In this document: piece after piece, positions 1 through 8,459 of the stretch
Layout: each line of letters starts with the position of its first letter
Numbering within the stretch: position 1 is the first letter of the stretch
Source of the DNA: Symbiodinium natans
Lineage: Eukaryota; Sar; Dinophyceae; Suessiales; Symbiodiniaceae
Direction: 5' to 3'
Length of the DNA stretch: 18,535 nucleotides
Assembly: GCA_905221605.1 (NCBI GenBank)
Contig: CAJNDS010001449.1
Location: 1-18,535, forward strand
The notes under the pieces: model-generated
Told to the model about the DNA's origin: nothing
Databases searched by the model: none
What the model saw: the letters and a program-made list of their open reading frames with translations, nothing else
Made by a program: the position numbers and the translations under genes

Positions 1-407
1 ATCGGAAGCCTGAGAATATTTTGGAATCGGATCTATGAGAATAGTAATGGATGAAAATTAAATTTCTTCTTTATCATGGGGATCTTGGGATTGATTATTT
101 TCAATATTGAAATAAATATTCATTATTTCAAATTATCAGATCTATCTTATTGGATTGGGAATATTCCGAGCTCGTATTTGGCCTGTTATCGGCGGGTCAT
201 GTGCGCGCGTTGCGTGGGGATAAATAATTAGCGATTCATCATCTCTCAATATATTGTGATATCCATCTATAGAATTCCTGGAGCCGGATCCTTCGAATGA
301 GAAGAGAAAGAAATCTTATCCATTCAAATATCAGGATAAAAATCTTCTCATATTAAATAAAGAGAATCCCAGAATCAAACAATGAAATGCGTAGAGGAAA
401 TCCCAAA

Positions 408-670
408 TAAGACGAATCATGATTGGGCAGATATATCAATCACCTCCAATTAAGGGAAGATATCAGAAAAGAAGGAAAAATAAAAGGACGAAGGAATTCT
501 CAAATCTAGATCGTGATAATGAAATAAAGTAGAATCGTGAAAGAGAAGCAATCCCAGAAGTTCAACGCCTCAAATGACCATCGCTAGCCGTCATGGTGCA
601 AGGCTTTCCAGTCTGCACGAGAGATATCATCTTGATAAATCATACTTTTCAAGAAATAGCCAATAAGAAT
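408..670. repeat. Dispersed AT-DNA family, copy 1
   Basis: Recognisable by an ordered set of words: GACGAATCATGATTGGGCA, ATATATC, CACC, AATTAAGG, AAGGAAAA, then AAGAAAT..CCAATAAGAAT. The same order occurs at 11926-12165, partly at 13383-13450, and in the right long-repeat copy from about 16207. This shows that the AT-rich blocks across the window belong to one repeat family. Confidence 0.7.
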
Positions 671-820
671 TCGCGAGAGGCATCGTAATCCTCTGGCGCA
701 ACAAGAATAGACATTCGTACCCGTTCGTAATGCGATTATGATATCATGATCAATTATTGTCGAGAAATTATGGCAAATAGAATATTTTTAGAATCCACGA
801 ATTAGTAAATTATAATTGAT

Positions 821-1090
821 GGATATTTATGGAAATTGAAAGAACGATTCATCTCTCCAGAATGCCTTTTTGATTTCGATAGTTTCTCAATATTGATATA
901 TATCGTGTAGGAATCTTCGTTTTTTCTTATCATTTGAATGTCTTTCTGAGATGTCTCGTATTTGGGGGATGATGGTGGGTTTTTAAGTACGACGAGGTAT
1001 CTCATAGAATTCGAAATTCTTCTTGTTGCCGTGGATATGGATTCCTTTTCATCTGTTTGGACGAAGATATCGCCCTCATGGAATATTTCA
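821..1090. repeat. Diverged internal duplicate, copy a
   Basis: This stretch aligns with 2666-2935 in direct orientation, about 1845 bases downstream. Shared words in the same order include ATGGAAATTGAAA/ATGGAGATTGAAA, GAATCTTCGTTTT, GTCTTTCTGAGATG and TATGGATTCC. Identity is far lower than between the two long-repeat copies, so this duplication is older. Twenty-eight bases of it are missing from the right long-repeat copy. Confidence 0.75.
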
Positions 1091-1110
1091 TATAGGTGTT
1101 TCTAGTCCAA

Positions 1111-1596
1111 GGGGCTTGTTCAGGGAGGGCGCGTTTACGCGTGATGGCAACTAAAGATGCGGATCGTGATTATATCAGAATCCAGAGATTTAATTATTGT
1201 GGACAGACGTTGGATCCTTTAGGATATCATATATTTGGATCCATCATGATATTTCTATATCGGAATAAAAAACTATATATTTCCAAAAATATTAGTTAAA
1301 TATGAATCCTCCTCAGAGATTCATATAAATGAGAAACGATTTCTATAATCTCCCAATGAATAAATAGAGATCAAAAAAATATCTAGATATATCATTGACA
1401 TCTGATATCCAGGATCTCGGGAGATCACAAAATACCAACACGAATCCATAAGTTCTCTTCCACACATTCAAATATCCGCAACCATCCCGAATTAGAAAAG
1501 AATTGGAGACTCGTATGACGATCACAACAAATCAAGACCCCAGAAAATTGCTACGGGCCCAGCTCAACCAAATCTTGATTCATTCAAAGATCAGCG
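1111..1596. other. Near-invariant core of the long repeat (copy 1)
   Basis: About 485 bases here match 16883-17367 with only about three differences (one substitution near 1111, one 1-bp indel near 1447, one substitution near 1470). The 240 bases just upstream differ at more than ten sites. The core opens with a GC-rich island (about 1113-1165) and holds a 67-codon + frame (1096-1299) that differs by one residue between copies. That peptide resembles no family I know. The conservation could come from a constrained RNA or DNA element or from recent gene conversion. Confidence 0.6.
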
Positions 1597-2163
1597 GACC
1601 GATATAAGGTCTTCTCTTATCTGATCCCATATTTCGAATTTCGATAGATTTACGATTGAGGGTCGGTCGCCATATTCGAAGGATTCGATGTTCGATTTTA
1701 TTGCCCAGAATTGGTGGATCCTCATGGATATCATATCTTGGTATGTATGAGTCAAGGATGCAAGTAAATCATGTATATAATATTCCGTGATGATATTTTC
1801 CGAGTGATTAAGTAATATCATAAGATAAATCCTCAATTGGAACCCTTGTCAAATAAAATATAGATGGTTTAAAATTTCTCGTACGAAAAGTTCAATAATA
1901 TATGATATGACCCTCTCTTTAGATGAATTCTGCCTCCAAAAGTCCCCAGAATCCCCAGCATAATTTCTTTCCTGACGATCCATAGGTTCGCCCAGTTAAT
2001 ACCTTGATCCGAGTATCACGCCAAACCAATTCTTGAGCAAGACGAAAAGTTCTCGTCTAGCATTAGATTATGAGATAGCCTCGTCTTTTATTATGCAGTC
2101 TCCAAGTATGCGGAGAGGAAGCGTTGACCAGACGTGACATGGTAAGTCGTTCATCTTGCTAGC

Positions 2164-2177
2164 AGCTGCCGGCAGCT
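2164..2177. repeat. GC-rich perfect palindrome
   Basis: AGCTGCCGGCAGCT is a perfect 14-bp palindrome, with CTAG just outside on both sides. It stands out in AT-rich surroundings and is preserved in the right copy at 17935-17948. Confidence 0.85.
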
Positions 2178-2665
2178 AGGGAACCTACGATGGCGATCAT
2201 TCGGAGAGCAAGATCCGTAAGTTTTTTGATGAATTAGTGCCCGTCGGATATCTGAAGAACGAATATCGGTGCGAATAGCATCTACGACTAAGAATATCAT
2301 TGAGAAGATTCAAAGATGATATCCTAAAATTTCTGAATATATGAATAATTGGGATTGGAAATATTCCTCGATATGCCTTGCTTCATTAAAATATGACAAT
2401 AGATATAGGGAGATCTTTGAGAATCTTTTTGATCCAAAATCACGAATATTCAACGGATCCAAATTATATTCTTGAATATTATTGATATTTAAAATTCATT
2501 ATCGAATAGATATTCCTTGGAGATCAGGGTCATCGAAGCCCAACGAATGTTGTGGATGGGATCTTTGATGGGTTCCATTCATTCATGATTTTTTTCCTTC
2601 ATTCGAAATCTTTGTAGGATGCCCCTCGCGCAGGATCATGGGTCGAGCCTATTTTCTGAATAAGA

Positions 2666-2935
2666 TTGATGCTTATGGAGATTGAAATAACGATTCGTCT
2701 CATTAGAATTTTTTTTCGATTTCGATTCTTTATCTCAATATTGATTCATTTCATTTGGGAATCTTCGTTTTGCTTGTCTTTTTTCGTCTTTCTGAGATGC
2801 CTCGTAATTGGGAAAGATGACGAATCCTTAAGTATGTCGAGACGTCTTGGAGAATTCGATATTCTTCTTATTTTCATGCCTATGGATTCCCATTCATTTG
2901 TTTGGGGCGCATATGCCGTCGGCATGTCGATGATT
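2666..2935. repeat. Diverged internal duplicate, copy b
   Basis: Partner of 821-1090. A 99-codon + frame (2666-2965) spans it and would encode a hydrophobic, Phe/Ile-rich peptide. Copy a does not keep that frame open, so I do not call it a gene. The start of the same segment reappears at 18438-18535. Confidence 0.75.
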
Positions 2936-3366
2936 GAATGCAATCGCTTATATCATACGCTATGATTTAGTATGGCAATTCAATATCTCTCAATATATTG
3001 AGGTCCGATTGGAATATCTTGATCATATTTTTATATATTCTAGTTGGTATTTTTGCGCATAAATATCGCTTGTTCCGAATTGATGATACCTCGTGATTAT
3101 TAATTGGTTTTTTTGGACGTAGAAATCGCTTGCACCTTCGGAATAGATACCTCCTTTCTCAATTGGCGTTTCTGTTTCTCAATTTATATTTTTGGGAGCA
3201 GAAGTCTCTTGCACCGTTTCCAGAACTATCTCATTTTCTATTATCCGAGATATTCGTATTTAATGGGAGATTCCAGTGGATTTTCAGGGGCGAGCCCAGT
3301 AAACAAGTTCATTTTCGATATTTACTTCATGATCCTAGATAATTAATTCGAAACCGATATTGAAAA

Positions 3367-3393
3367 ATATCAAATCTTTAGAAGATTTGATAT
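3367..3393. repeat. Hairpin, 12-bp stem with 3-base loop
   Basis: ATATCAAATCTT, loop TAG, AAGATTTGATAT: a perfect inverted repeat. No U-tract or nearby gene points to a terminator. It is one of several such hairpins in the AT-rich DNA. Confidence 0.8.
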
Positions 3394-3501
3394 AGTATTT
3401 AAAGCAATATTACGAATCAATGATCAGATTAATTGAGATCTTGATTCCAATCAATCGAAATATTCGTTTCTAAGATAATAAATTATTCGAAATTTGATTG
3501 G

Positions 3502-3526
3502 AATCCTATTATTCGATAATAGGATT
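3502..3526. repeat. Hairpin, 11-bp stem with TCG loop
   Basis: AATCCTATTAT, loop TCG, ATAATAGGATT: a perfect inverted repeat that can be extended outward with wobble pairs. Compact hairpins are typical of dinoflagellate mitochondrial non-coding DNA, but that link is inference. Confidence 0.8.
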
Positions 3527-4438
3527 TCGGAATCCCGATCTCAAACCGAAATAGAAATAATTAATATATTATATATAAATATTCCTTCCAGAAAAATATC
3601 GACGATTTTTCTACTCATCTGAGATCTGAGCAGCCGCAAAAAATCTTATGTAAATACTAAGTGGAAAGACGCCCAGTATATCGTTTTTGGGTGGTTGGGT
3701 GTGGTGGGGTGTTGTGCCTTATGCGGGGTTTGTGTGGGATTTCGGCTCAATACTATTATGAAAATCTATCGCTTTATTATTTATGAAATCCTAAATCTGG
3801 AGCCCTCCCCTAAATACACCTGAATTCCTAAACCCGTTTCCTTTCTTTAGGACCTATAGACTAAAAATTGAGAGTGCTCCTTTTCTAGGAACCAGAGCTG
3901 TCGCTGCTCGAATCAGATATCCAAATCCTAAAATTCGAATCCTCAATCTAGGCCAAGGCCTTTGCCCAACTCTTCGGGAGACCAAATGGGTATCATAAGG
4001 ATATCGCTTTGAATATCATTCTAGAACAAGATATTATTACAGAACGACTATTAGATTCAATATTGAGCGTATCATTTTTAAAAGAGACCTATCATTTGCC
4101 GAGATTTTAGGAATGAGCATAGCATGTATTTCCATCATAAGAAATCTCCTGCAACATAATCATAATCATCATTCATCTCAAATGAGTATTCCAAATTTTT
4201 GTCATCGCATATACAGATAAATCGATTCGAATTAATCCAAATCATTTCTGAGATATATTTATCAAAGCATTCCATGATATTCTTTCCATAAAATTTGGCA
4301 GGCCTATATTTCCAAGCGATGCGGTCTTCCCACGATACCCCCAATCTCAAGATTCCTTTAAATGTCGTATTTAATTTCGAAAAATGATCCTTCATTTTCT
4401 AAATCGTGACAAAAATTGATCGGCCTCTTCAGAGAAAG

Positions 4439-4615
4439 AAATTGAAATATAACTTGGAATCCAGTCATCTTCTGTCTAATAAGCCTGTTCAACGCCCTGC
4501 AGATGTCTTGGCCGCTCTTTGCAGGCAATCTATTTGGAATCTTTTGCCGAAGGTTGCCCTTAATACCTCGATTGTCTCTCCTTTCCGGCAGTCAGCGTTG
4601 TTCTGCAAAATGTTA
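4439..4615 (+). pseudogene. Retroelement polyprotein C-terminal relic (RPADV motif)
   Basis: The + frame opening at 4406 reads ...NLESSHLL....PVQRPADVL and then VALNTSIVSPFR. The same arrangement (L.LE.S.LL, then P.QRRPADVLLP, then LALDCAVVCPF) is found in the - strand relic at 13636-14165. From memory, this order is characteristic of the C-terminal tail of LINE-like reverse-transcriptase polyproteins that are abundant in dinoflagellate genomes. The reverse-transcriptase domain itself is absent. The frame stays open to 4810, but after about 4615 it runs into the tandem repeat and the family similarity stops, so this is a truncated fragment, not a working gene. It sits exactly at the left edge of the GC-rich block, and its first codons lie in DNA that still looks AT-rich. 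Confidence 0.6.
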
Positions 4616-4616
4616 T

Positions 4617-5780
4617 CGGCTGCCAACGTGCGTTTGCATGTGGCATCTTTGGCGATGACGAGCATCAGCAAGCAGCAGGTCCCGCATCACGCTTTGAAAC
4701 GAGAAGTCAGAAAAGACCGAAATGCTACATATGTCCATTGCTTCTTCTGCAAGATGCACCGGACCTGCTACAGCAATAGCCATTGGGAGCATCATCCGGA
4801 ACAACCTTGAGGGCAAACAGCCCCGACTGCAATGACACAGCATGGCCGTCGTCAACGGCCTGGAGAACAAATTGATGCTTGCTAACTAGCTGCTAGGCCG
4901 TATGTTTTTTTTCGGCTGCCAACGTGCGTTTGCATGTGGCATCTTTGGCGATGACGAGCATCAGCAAGCAGCAGGTCCCGCAACACGCTTTGAAAAGAGA
5001 AGTCAGAAAAGACCGAAATGCTACATATGTCCATTGTTTCTTCTGCAAGATGCACCGGACCTGCTACAGCAATAGCCATTGGGAGCATCATCCGGAACAA
5101 CCTTGAGGGCAAACAGCCCCGACTGCAAAGACACAGCATGGCCGTCGTCAACGGCCTGGAGAACAAACTGATGCTTGCTAACTAGCTGCTAGGCCGTATG
5201 TTTTCGGCTGCCAACGTGCGTTTGCATGTGGCATCTTTGGCGATGACGAGCATCAGCAAGCAGCAGGTCCCGCAACACGCCTTGAAAAGAGAAGTCAGAA
5301 AAGACCGAAATGCTACATATGTCCATTGTTTCTTCTGCAAGATGCACCGGACCTGCTACAGCAATAGCCATTGGGAGCATCATCCGGAACAACCTTGAGG
5401 GCAAACAGCCCCGACTGCAAAGACACAGCATGGCCGTCGTCAACGGCCTGGAGAACAAACTGATGCTTGCTAACTAGCTGCTAGGCCGTATGTTTTCGGC
5501 TGCCAACGTGCGTTTGCATGTGGCATCTTTGGCGATGACGAGCATCAGCAAGCAGCAGGTCCCGCAACACGCTTTGAAAAGAGAAGTCAGAAAAGACCGA
5601 AATGCTACATATGTCCATTGTTTCTTCTGCAAGATGCACCGGACCTGCTACAGCAATAGCCATTAGGAGCATCATCCGGAACAACCTTGAGGGCAAACAG
5701 CCCCGACTGCAAAGACACAGCATGGCCGTCGTCAACGGCCTGGAGAACAAACTGATGCTTGCTAACTAGCTGCTAGGCCG
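4617..5780. repeat. Four tandem copies of a ~292-bp unit
   Basis: Units start with CGGCTGCCAACGTGCG at 4617, 4913, 5205 and 5497. The periods are 296, 292 and 292, and the last unit ends near 5780. The first unit is the most diverged and has extra T residues at its right junction; units 2-4 are nearly identical, which implies recent expansion. Each unit is open on both strands: a + frame ending in VHCFFCKMHRTCYSNSHWEH and a longer - frame of about 89 codons starting MFSRPLTTAMLC. Because 292 is not a multiple of three, successive units fall in different frames, and each frame ends within its unit. I therefore do not call a repeated protein domain. Each unit also carries a small hairpin (GGCCGT, loop CGTCA, ACGGCC). 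Confidence 0.95.
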
Positions 5781-6454
5781 TCCTTCCAGGCTTTGCGGAA
5801 GGACGCAACGAAGTCAGAAAGGTGTAGGAAGAAACACTCGTACGGCTCCTCCGCCGTGCAGAAGAATTGCAGCAAATCTTTGCACGCTCTGAACGCTTTG
5901 CCAGACGCGTCTTGAATGTCCGCAGTCTCGGACGACAGATTTGTCAGGAGAGTGGCAGCGCCTTCTGAAGCAGGCTGAGCAGATACCTCTTTCTGCGCAA
6001 ACTCCACCTCGTGCAGAAAGGCGTGGATAGATGACTGTAGATCCACGCTCTTTTCCCTGGCCGCCGCAGGAACATGCCTCAAACTCTGTGACAGCTCGTC
6101 GACAAAGTTTGGATTTGCGCGGCGAAGAGTCACGCAAAGGAACTGCAGCATGGACATGTTGCCAACCTTGAAGCTTCTTGTCGTTGCCAGCGTCTCAATG
6201 GAGAAAGCACAAGCACCGGTGCCACCACTTCCGTGGTTTACGTAGTTGCCAACGCGAAGTATGATGGCCAACACCTTCCGAAGCTCTTGGCTGCTTCTTG
6301 CTTCCATTGCAGCAAGATGGAGGGTTTGGCACCTTTGCAAATATTCGGGCGCAGAGAGCAGCGACGCCAGACCATCAGGGTCGAAGTCGATGGCAGCACT
6401 CAGGTCTGCGAACACCGTCTCATGTTCAGGAAGTCGGTACTGTGGCTGGGCCTC
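5762..6454 (-). CDS. Formin-like protein, FH2-domain exon (partial)
   Basis: Formins nucleate and elongate unbranched actin filaments through the FH2 domain. Numbering from the GTG at 6415, the core signature is at residues 50-90: LAIILRVGNYVNHGSGG followed by FSIETLATTRSFKVGNMSML, matching the FH2 pattern of GN.(M/L)N, a small insertion, then L..L..TKS.D...T. The tail (about 175-217) ends in FFLHLSDFVASFRKAWKD, like the usual FH2 C terminus. The frame is open upstream to an in-frame TGA at 6455-6457, and PEHETVFADL lies before the GTG, so this is probably an internal or 3' exon with a splice acceptor near 6440-6457, not a whole gene. About 40 residues expected between the region of EYLQ and the region of ARSSQEL appear to be missing. 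No proline-rich FH1 segment was found nearby. The stop codon and last six codons lie inside the end of the fourth tandem unit. Confidence 0.75.
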   Translation of the reverse strand, partial: EAQPQYRLPEHETVFADLSAAIDFDPDGLASLLSAPEYLQRCQTLHLAAMEARSSQELRKVLAIILRVGNYVNHGSGGTGACAFSIETLATTRSFKVGNMSMLQFLCVTLRRANPNFVDELSQSLRHVPAAAREKSVDLQSSIHAFLHEVEFAQKEVSAQPASEGAATLLTNLSSETADIQDASGKAFRACKDLLQFFCTAEEPYECFFLHLSDFVASFRKAWKDGLAAS

Positions 6455-6640
6455 TCACACTGGCCCTGCGAGGAATCTGAGAACTCTTGGCATCCACGGG
6501 GCCGGATACAAATCCGATCTTCCGGCCTCGTGGATGAGAAAATGCGAAGACAACTTGAAGGTTTGCACATCTCCCCCTCCCCCCCCCAGGAGGCGAGGCC
6601 GACATCTGCACCGGTTGTAGCTGAGGCATCCTGGGCCGCG

Positions 6641-6715
6641 AGGGTTTGGGGTTTTAGGGTTAGGCTTTAGGGTCTAGGGTTTAGGGTTTAGGGTTTAGGG
6701 TTTAGGGTTTAGGGG
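6641..6715 (+). repeat. Interstitial telomere-like array (TTTAGGG)n
   Basis: A run of TTTAGGG repeats: five perfect units in a row preceded by variant units (TTTTAGGG, GGTTAGG, CTTTAGGG, TCTAGGG). TTTAGGG is the plant-type telomere repeat also used by dinoflagellates. The array is internal, because GC-rich DNA continues on both sides. A pyrimidine tract with a long C run lies about 50 bp to the left (around 6573-6590). Confidence 0.95.
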
Positions 6716-7810
6716 CAAGCCGAAACCTTAGCGGCAAGTTCTACAGTGCTGCTACAGCTGCATGGACGAACTGCTGTCTAAACCCTCAACGGAGAAGTCA
6801 GAGTCCTCTTCGCATTTTGGGCACCTTTTGGGGCCGCGTGCTAGTCGAAAGCCTTAGCCTTGTGACTAGTAGTTCTTGTACTTTTCTCAAGCTCATCCCA
6901 TAACCTCAGAGCCCTGAACCTCAAATGTATAATATTAAGTAGTACCACGTAGTCATATAGAATGGTACATCCTAGTGTTTCATGATATGTAACCGCATCT
7001 TCTAAGACATAATAATTACATCGAGGACTCCTCTCCGCGCTGCATTCATCTTGGGACAGGGGAAGAAACAGGAGCAGAGCAGTCGGTGAACTGTTTGGGG
7101 AGTTTTGGGTTGTTGCTTCCGGCACTTTGGTGTTCACCTGCACATCTGACGGCTTTGAAATTCAATCCCCGCTTCCAGTCACTCTAAAGGCCCCAAAAAA
7201 CCTTGCACATGGATAGCAACGAACGGGATTCTTCGGACTTGGGACTTGGGACAATCTCTGGCCTTTTGAGCAGAAGCGCGTCTGGCCATACTCTCGAGCG
7301 GGAATTCGCAAAGGTCGTCGAGCCCATTCCACGCGCTCCAGCTTTGACACCCCGCTCCAGGCCCTACGTTTTGAGAGGGTTGGCTTAGGCGTATGGAGAC
7401 GGTGCAAGTGTAAGGATAATTTGCTGTTTGTGGATGAAGGCATGATTCTGCAAGCAAAGGCAGAAACTGGAGCCCAAACGCACAGTCTGGTTCTGGATAG
7501 GACCCATCAGAAACCGAGCTCCCAGCGCATCATCAACTTTCCACAGCAGTTCCGCAAGTTGCAACCCTGTAGAGCTTGCTGTGCGGAGGCTGCGTCGCAT
7601 GGGGCACCTTGGTACCAGAACAGTCCGTGTTGTTCAGGGGTGTAGCAAGGCACTTCACCAACAGAATGGCTACCATTACGAACTCAACAGAAGGCCAGCA
7701 AATCAAGGGGAAGTTTTCCACAATCACACATAAGCCTACAACAGCTCAAGAGCATGACCTTTGTTGAAGCAGCAGTAAACGGTGAACAACCCCCACAGGG
7801 TCACGACATT
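6716..7810. other. No recognisable gene
   Basis: GC-moderate DNA of nuclear type. Frames of 60-100 codons are open on both strands (for example 6841-7143 - and 7162-7443 -), but none shows a domain, signal peptide or motif I can name, and overlapping frames on opposite strands look equally plausible. It may hold exons, untranslated sequence or an old repeat; I cannot tell which. Confidence 0.5.
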
Positions 7811-7850
7811 CCCCTAAAACCCTAAACCTGAACCCTAACCTAACCGTACT
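7811..7850 (-). repeat. Degenerate telomere-like array, C-rich strand up
   Basis: CCCTAAAACCCTAAACCTGA and the following CCCTAACCTAACC are decayed CCCTAAA units, so the G-rich strand is the - strand. This is opposite in orientation to the array at 6641-6715. A similar module (CCCTAAACCCTGAACCTAACC, then CCGTA) recurs at 8003-8036, suggesting a duplicated segment of about 190 bp. Confidence 0.8.
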
Positions 7851-8002
7851 GATTCCACTTCCCCACCAGCCACCCTCCGCCATCTTTGAGTGGCTGCCTC
7901 CACTATGTGTGCAGTTCTCTAAAGCATGGCCTCTCTGTTTGGGGACCCTGAATCTAGGCATAGTGCATAGTGCTCCGTATTTTAAGGGGCCACCCAAAGG
8001 GA

Positions 8003-8036
8003 CAATAACCCTAAACCCTGAACCTAACCAACCCGT
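8003..8036 (-). repeat. Degenerate telomere-like array, second C-rich module
   Basis: AACCCTAAACCCTGAACC followed by TAACCAACCCGTA closely resembles 7818-7853. Both are followed by a C-rich stretch. It is the same orientation as 7811-7850. Confidence 0.75.
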
Positions 8037-8084
8037 ATGATGGTGCAGCGTCGCCCAGTCCCCCCTCCACCCCACCCCTTACAG

Positions 8085-8180
8085 TAGGGGATTCAGGGTT
8101 CGGGGTTTAGAGTTTAGGGTTTCGGATTTGGGGTTAGGGCGGGGGGGGATACCATGGTGGGGAGGGGGGGGGGGCCTATT
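8085..8180 (+). repeat. Degenerate telomere-like array and G-rich tract
   Basis: Units such as TTCAGGG, TTCGGGG, TTTAGAG, TTTAGGG, TTTCGGA and TTTGGGG lead into a G-rich tract (about 8137-8176) with G runs of seven to ten. The tract could form G-quadruplexes on the + strand, which is inference from the run lengths. The G-rich strand is +, facing the C-rich arrays just to the left. Confidence 0.8.
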
Positions 8181-8236
8181 GCAACGGTGGCACGGAATGG
8201 GAGTTTTGCGTATGCGCAATGGCACTCAGAATTCAA

Positions 8237-8332
8237 GGGCTTGGGGCTCAGGGCTTAGGAGGTTTAGGGTCTAGGGTTTGGGGTTGGGGTTTGGGGTCTG
8301 GAGTTTAGGTCGGCTTAGGGTTTAGAATCTCG
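8237..8332 (+). repeat. Degenerate telomere-like array
   Basis: Repeated variants of TTTAGGG: GCTTAGG, TTTAGGG, TCTAGGG, TTTGGGG, TTGGGG, TTTGGGG, TCTGGAG, TTTAGG, CTTAGGG and TTTAG. The decay is heavier than at 6641-6715. Confidence 0.85.
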
Positions 8333-8459
8333 CAGGCGGCCCGCGACGCCAGCTCGCGGGCGGAAAAGGCAAGATTGCATCCATATGGCCTACGCCGTCT
8401 GGCCTGCAATGTAACATTTGAGCCCTGGAGGAGGCGCTTGAGGATAATGAATAATGAAG

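Larger units (their letters stand above)
1..2763. repeat. Left copy of long AT-rich direct repeat
   Basis: This segment recurs at 15800-18535 in the same orientation. The two copies align end to end with scattered substitutions, several 1-bp indels and one 28-bp gap, at about 97% identity by eye. The DNA is AT-rich, with small GC-richer islands near 170-225, 565-625, 660-725, 1108-1180 and 2095-2240. I recognise no protein gene. The short frames here are mostly 60-80 codons, and one that can be compared between copies (1591-1836, - strand) has accumulated mainly amino-acid-changing substitutions, as expected of non-coding DNA. Copy 1 starts at the first base of the window, so its true left end is unknown. 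Confidence 0.95.
2764..4430. other. AT-rich DNA without recognisable genes
   Basis: The AT-rich sequence continues beyond the part of the long repeat visible at the right end. It contains two strong hairpins (3367-3393, 3502-3526), a G/T-rich stretch near 3685-3745, and segments (about 3138-3225) that resemble, in inverted orientation, the DNA at 13215-13265. Frames on either strand are at most 86 codons and match no family I know. The composition changes to GC-richer between about 4400 and 4480. Confidence 0.7.

Noticed and set aside
1143-1165. TGGCAACTAAAGATG looks like the reverse complement of a bacterial/plastid 16S rRNA segment (TGGCAACTAAAGA..)
   Set aside because: The match is about 15 bases, and the sequence on both sides does not continue as 16S. 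The + strand reading as a large-subunit segment fits a longer stretch somewhat better.
1591-1836. 81-codon - strand frame also present at 17351-17608
   Set aside because: Most nucleotide differences between the copies change the amino acid, and the ends of the two frames differ, as expected of non-coding DNA.
2666-2965. 99-codon hydrophobic + strand frame
   Set aside because: The related segment at 821-1090 does not keep the frame, no family is recognised, and T-rich DNA readily gives Phe/Ile-rich frames.
1-4430. Mitochondrial protein genes (cob, cox1, cox3) in the AT-rich DNA
   Set aside because: I looked for their conserved motifs in the open frames and found none, so mitochondrial identity rests only on weak rRNA-like and hairpin evidence.
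4617-5780. Regular repeats considered as a CRISPR array
   Set aside because: Units are about 292 bp and near-identical throughout, with no short repeat/unique spacer alternation and no cas genes.
6233-6670. 145-codon + strand frame
   Set aside because: It is antisense to the FH2 exon and shows no domain; it is a shadow.
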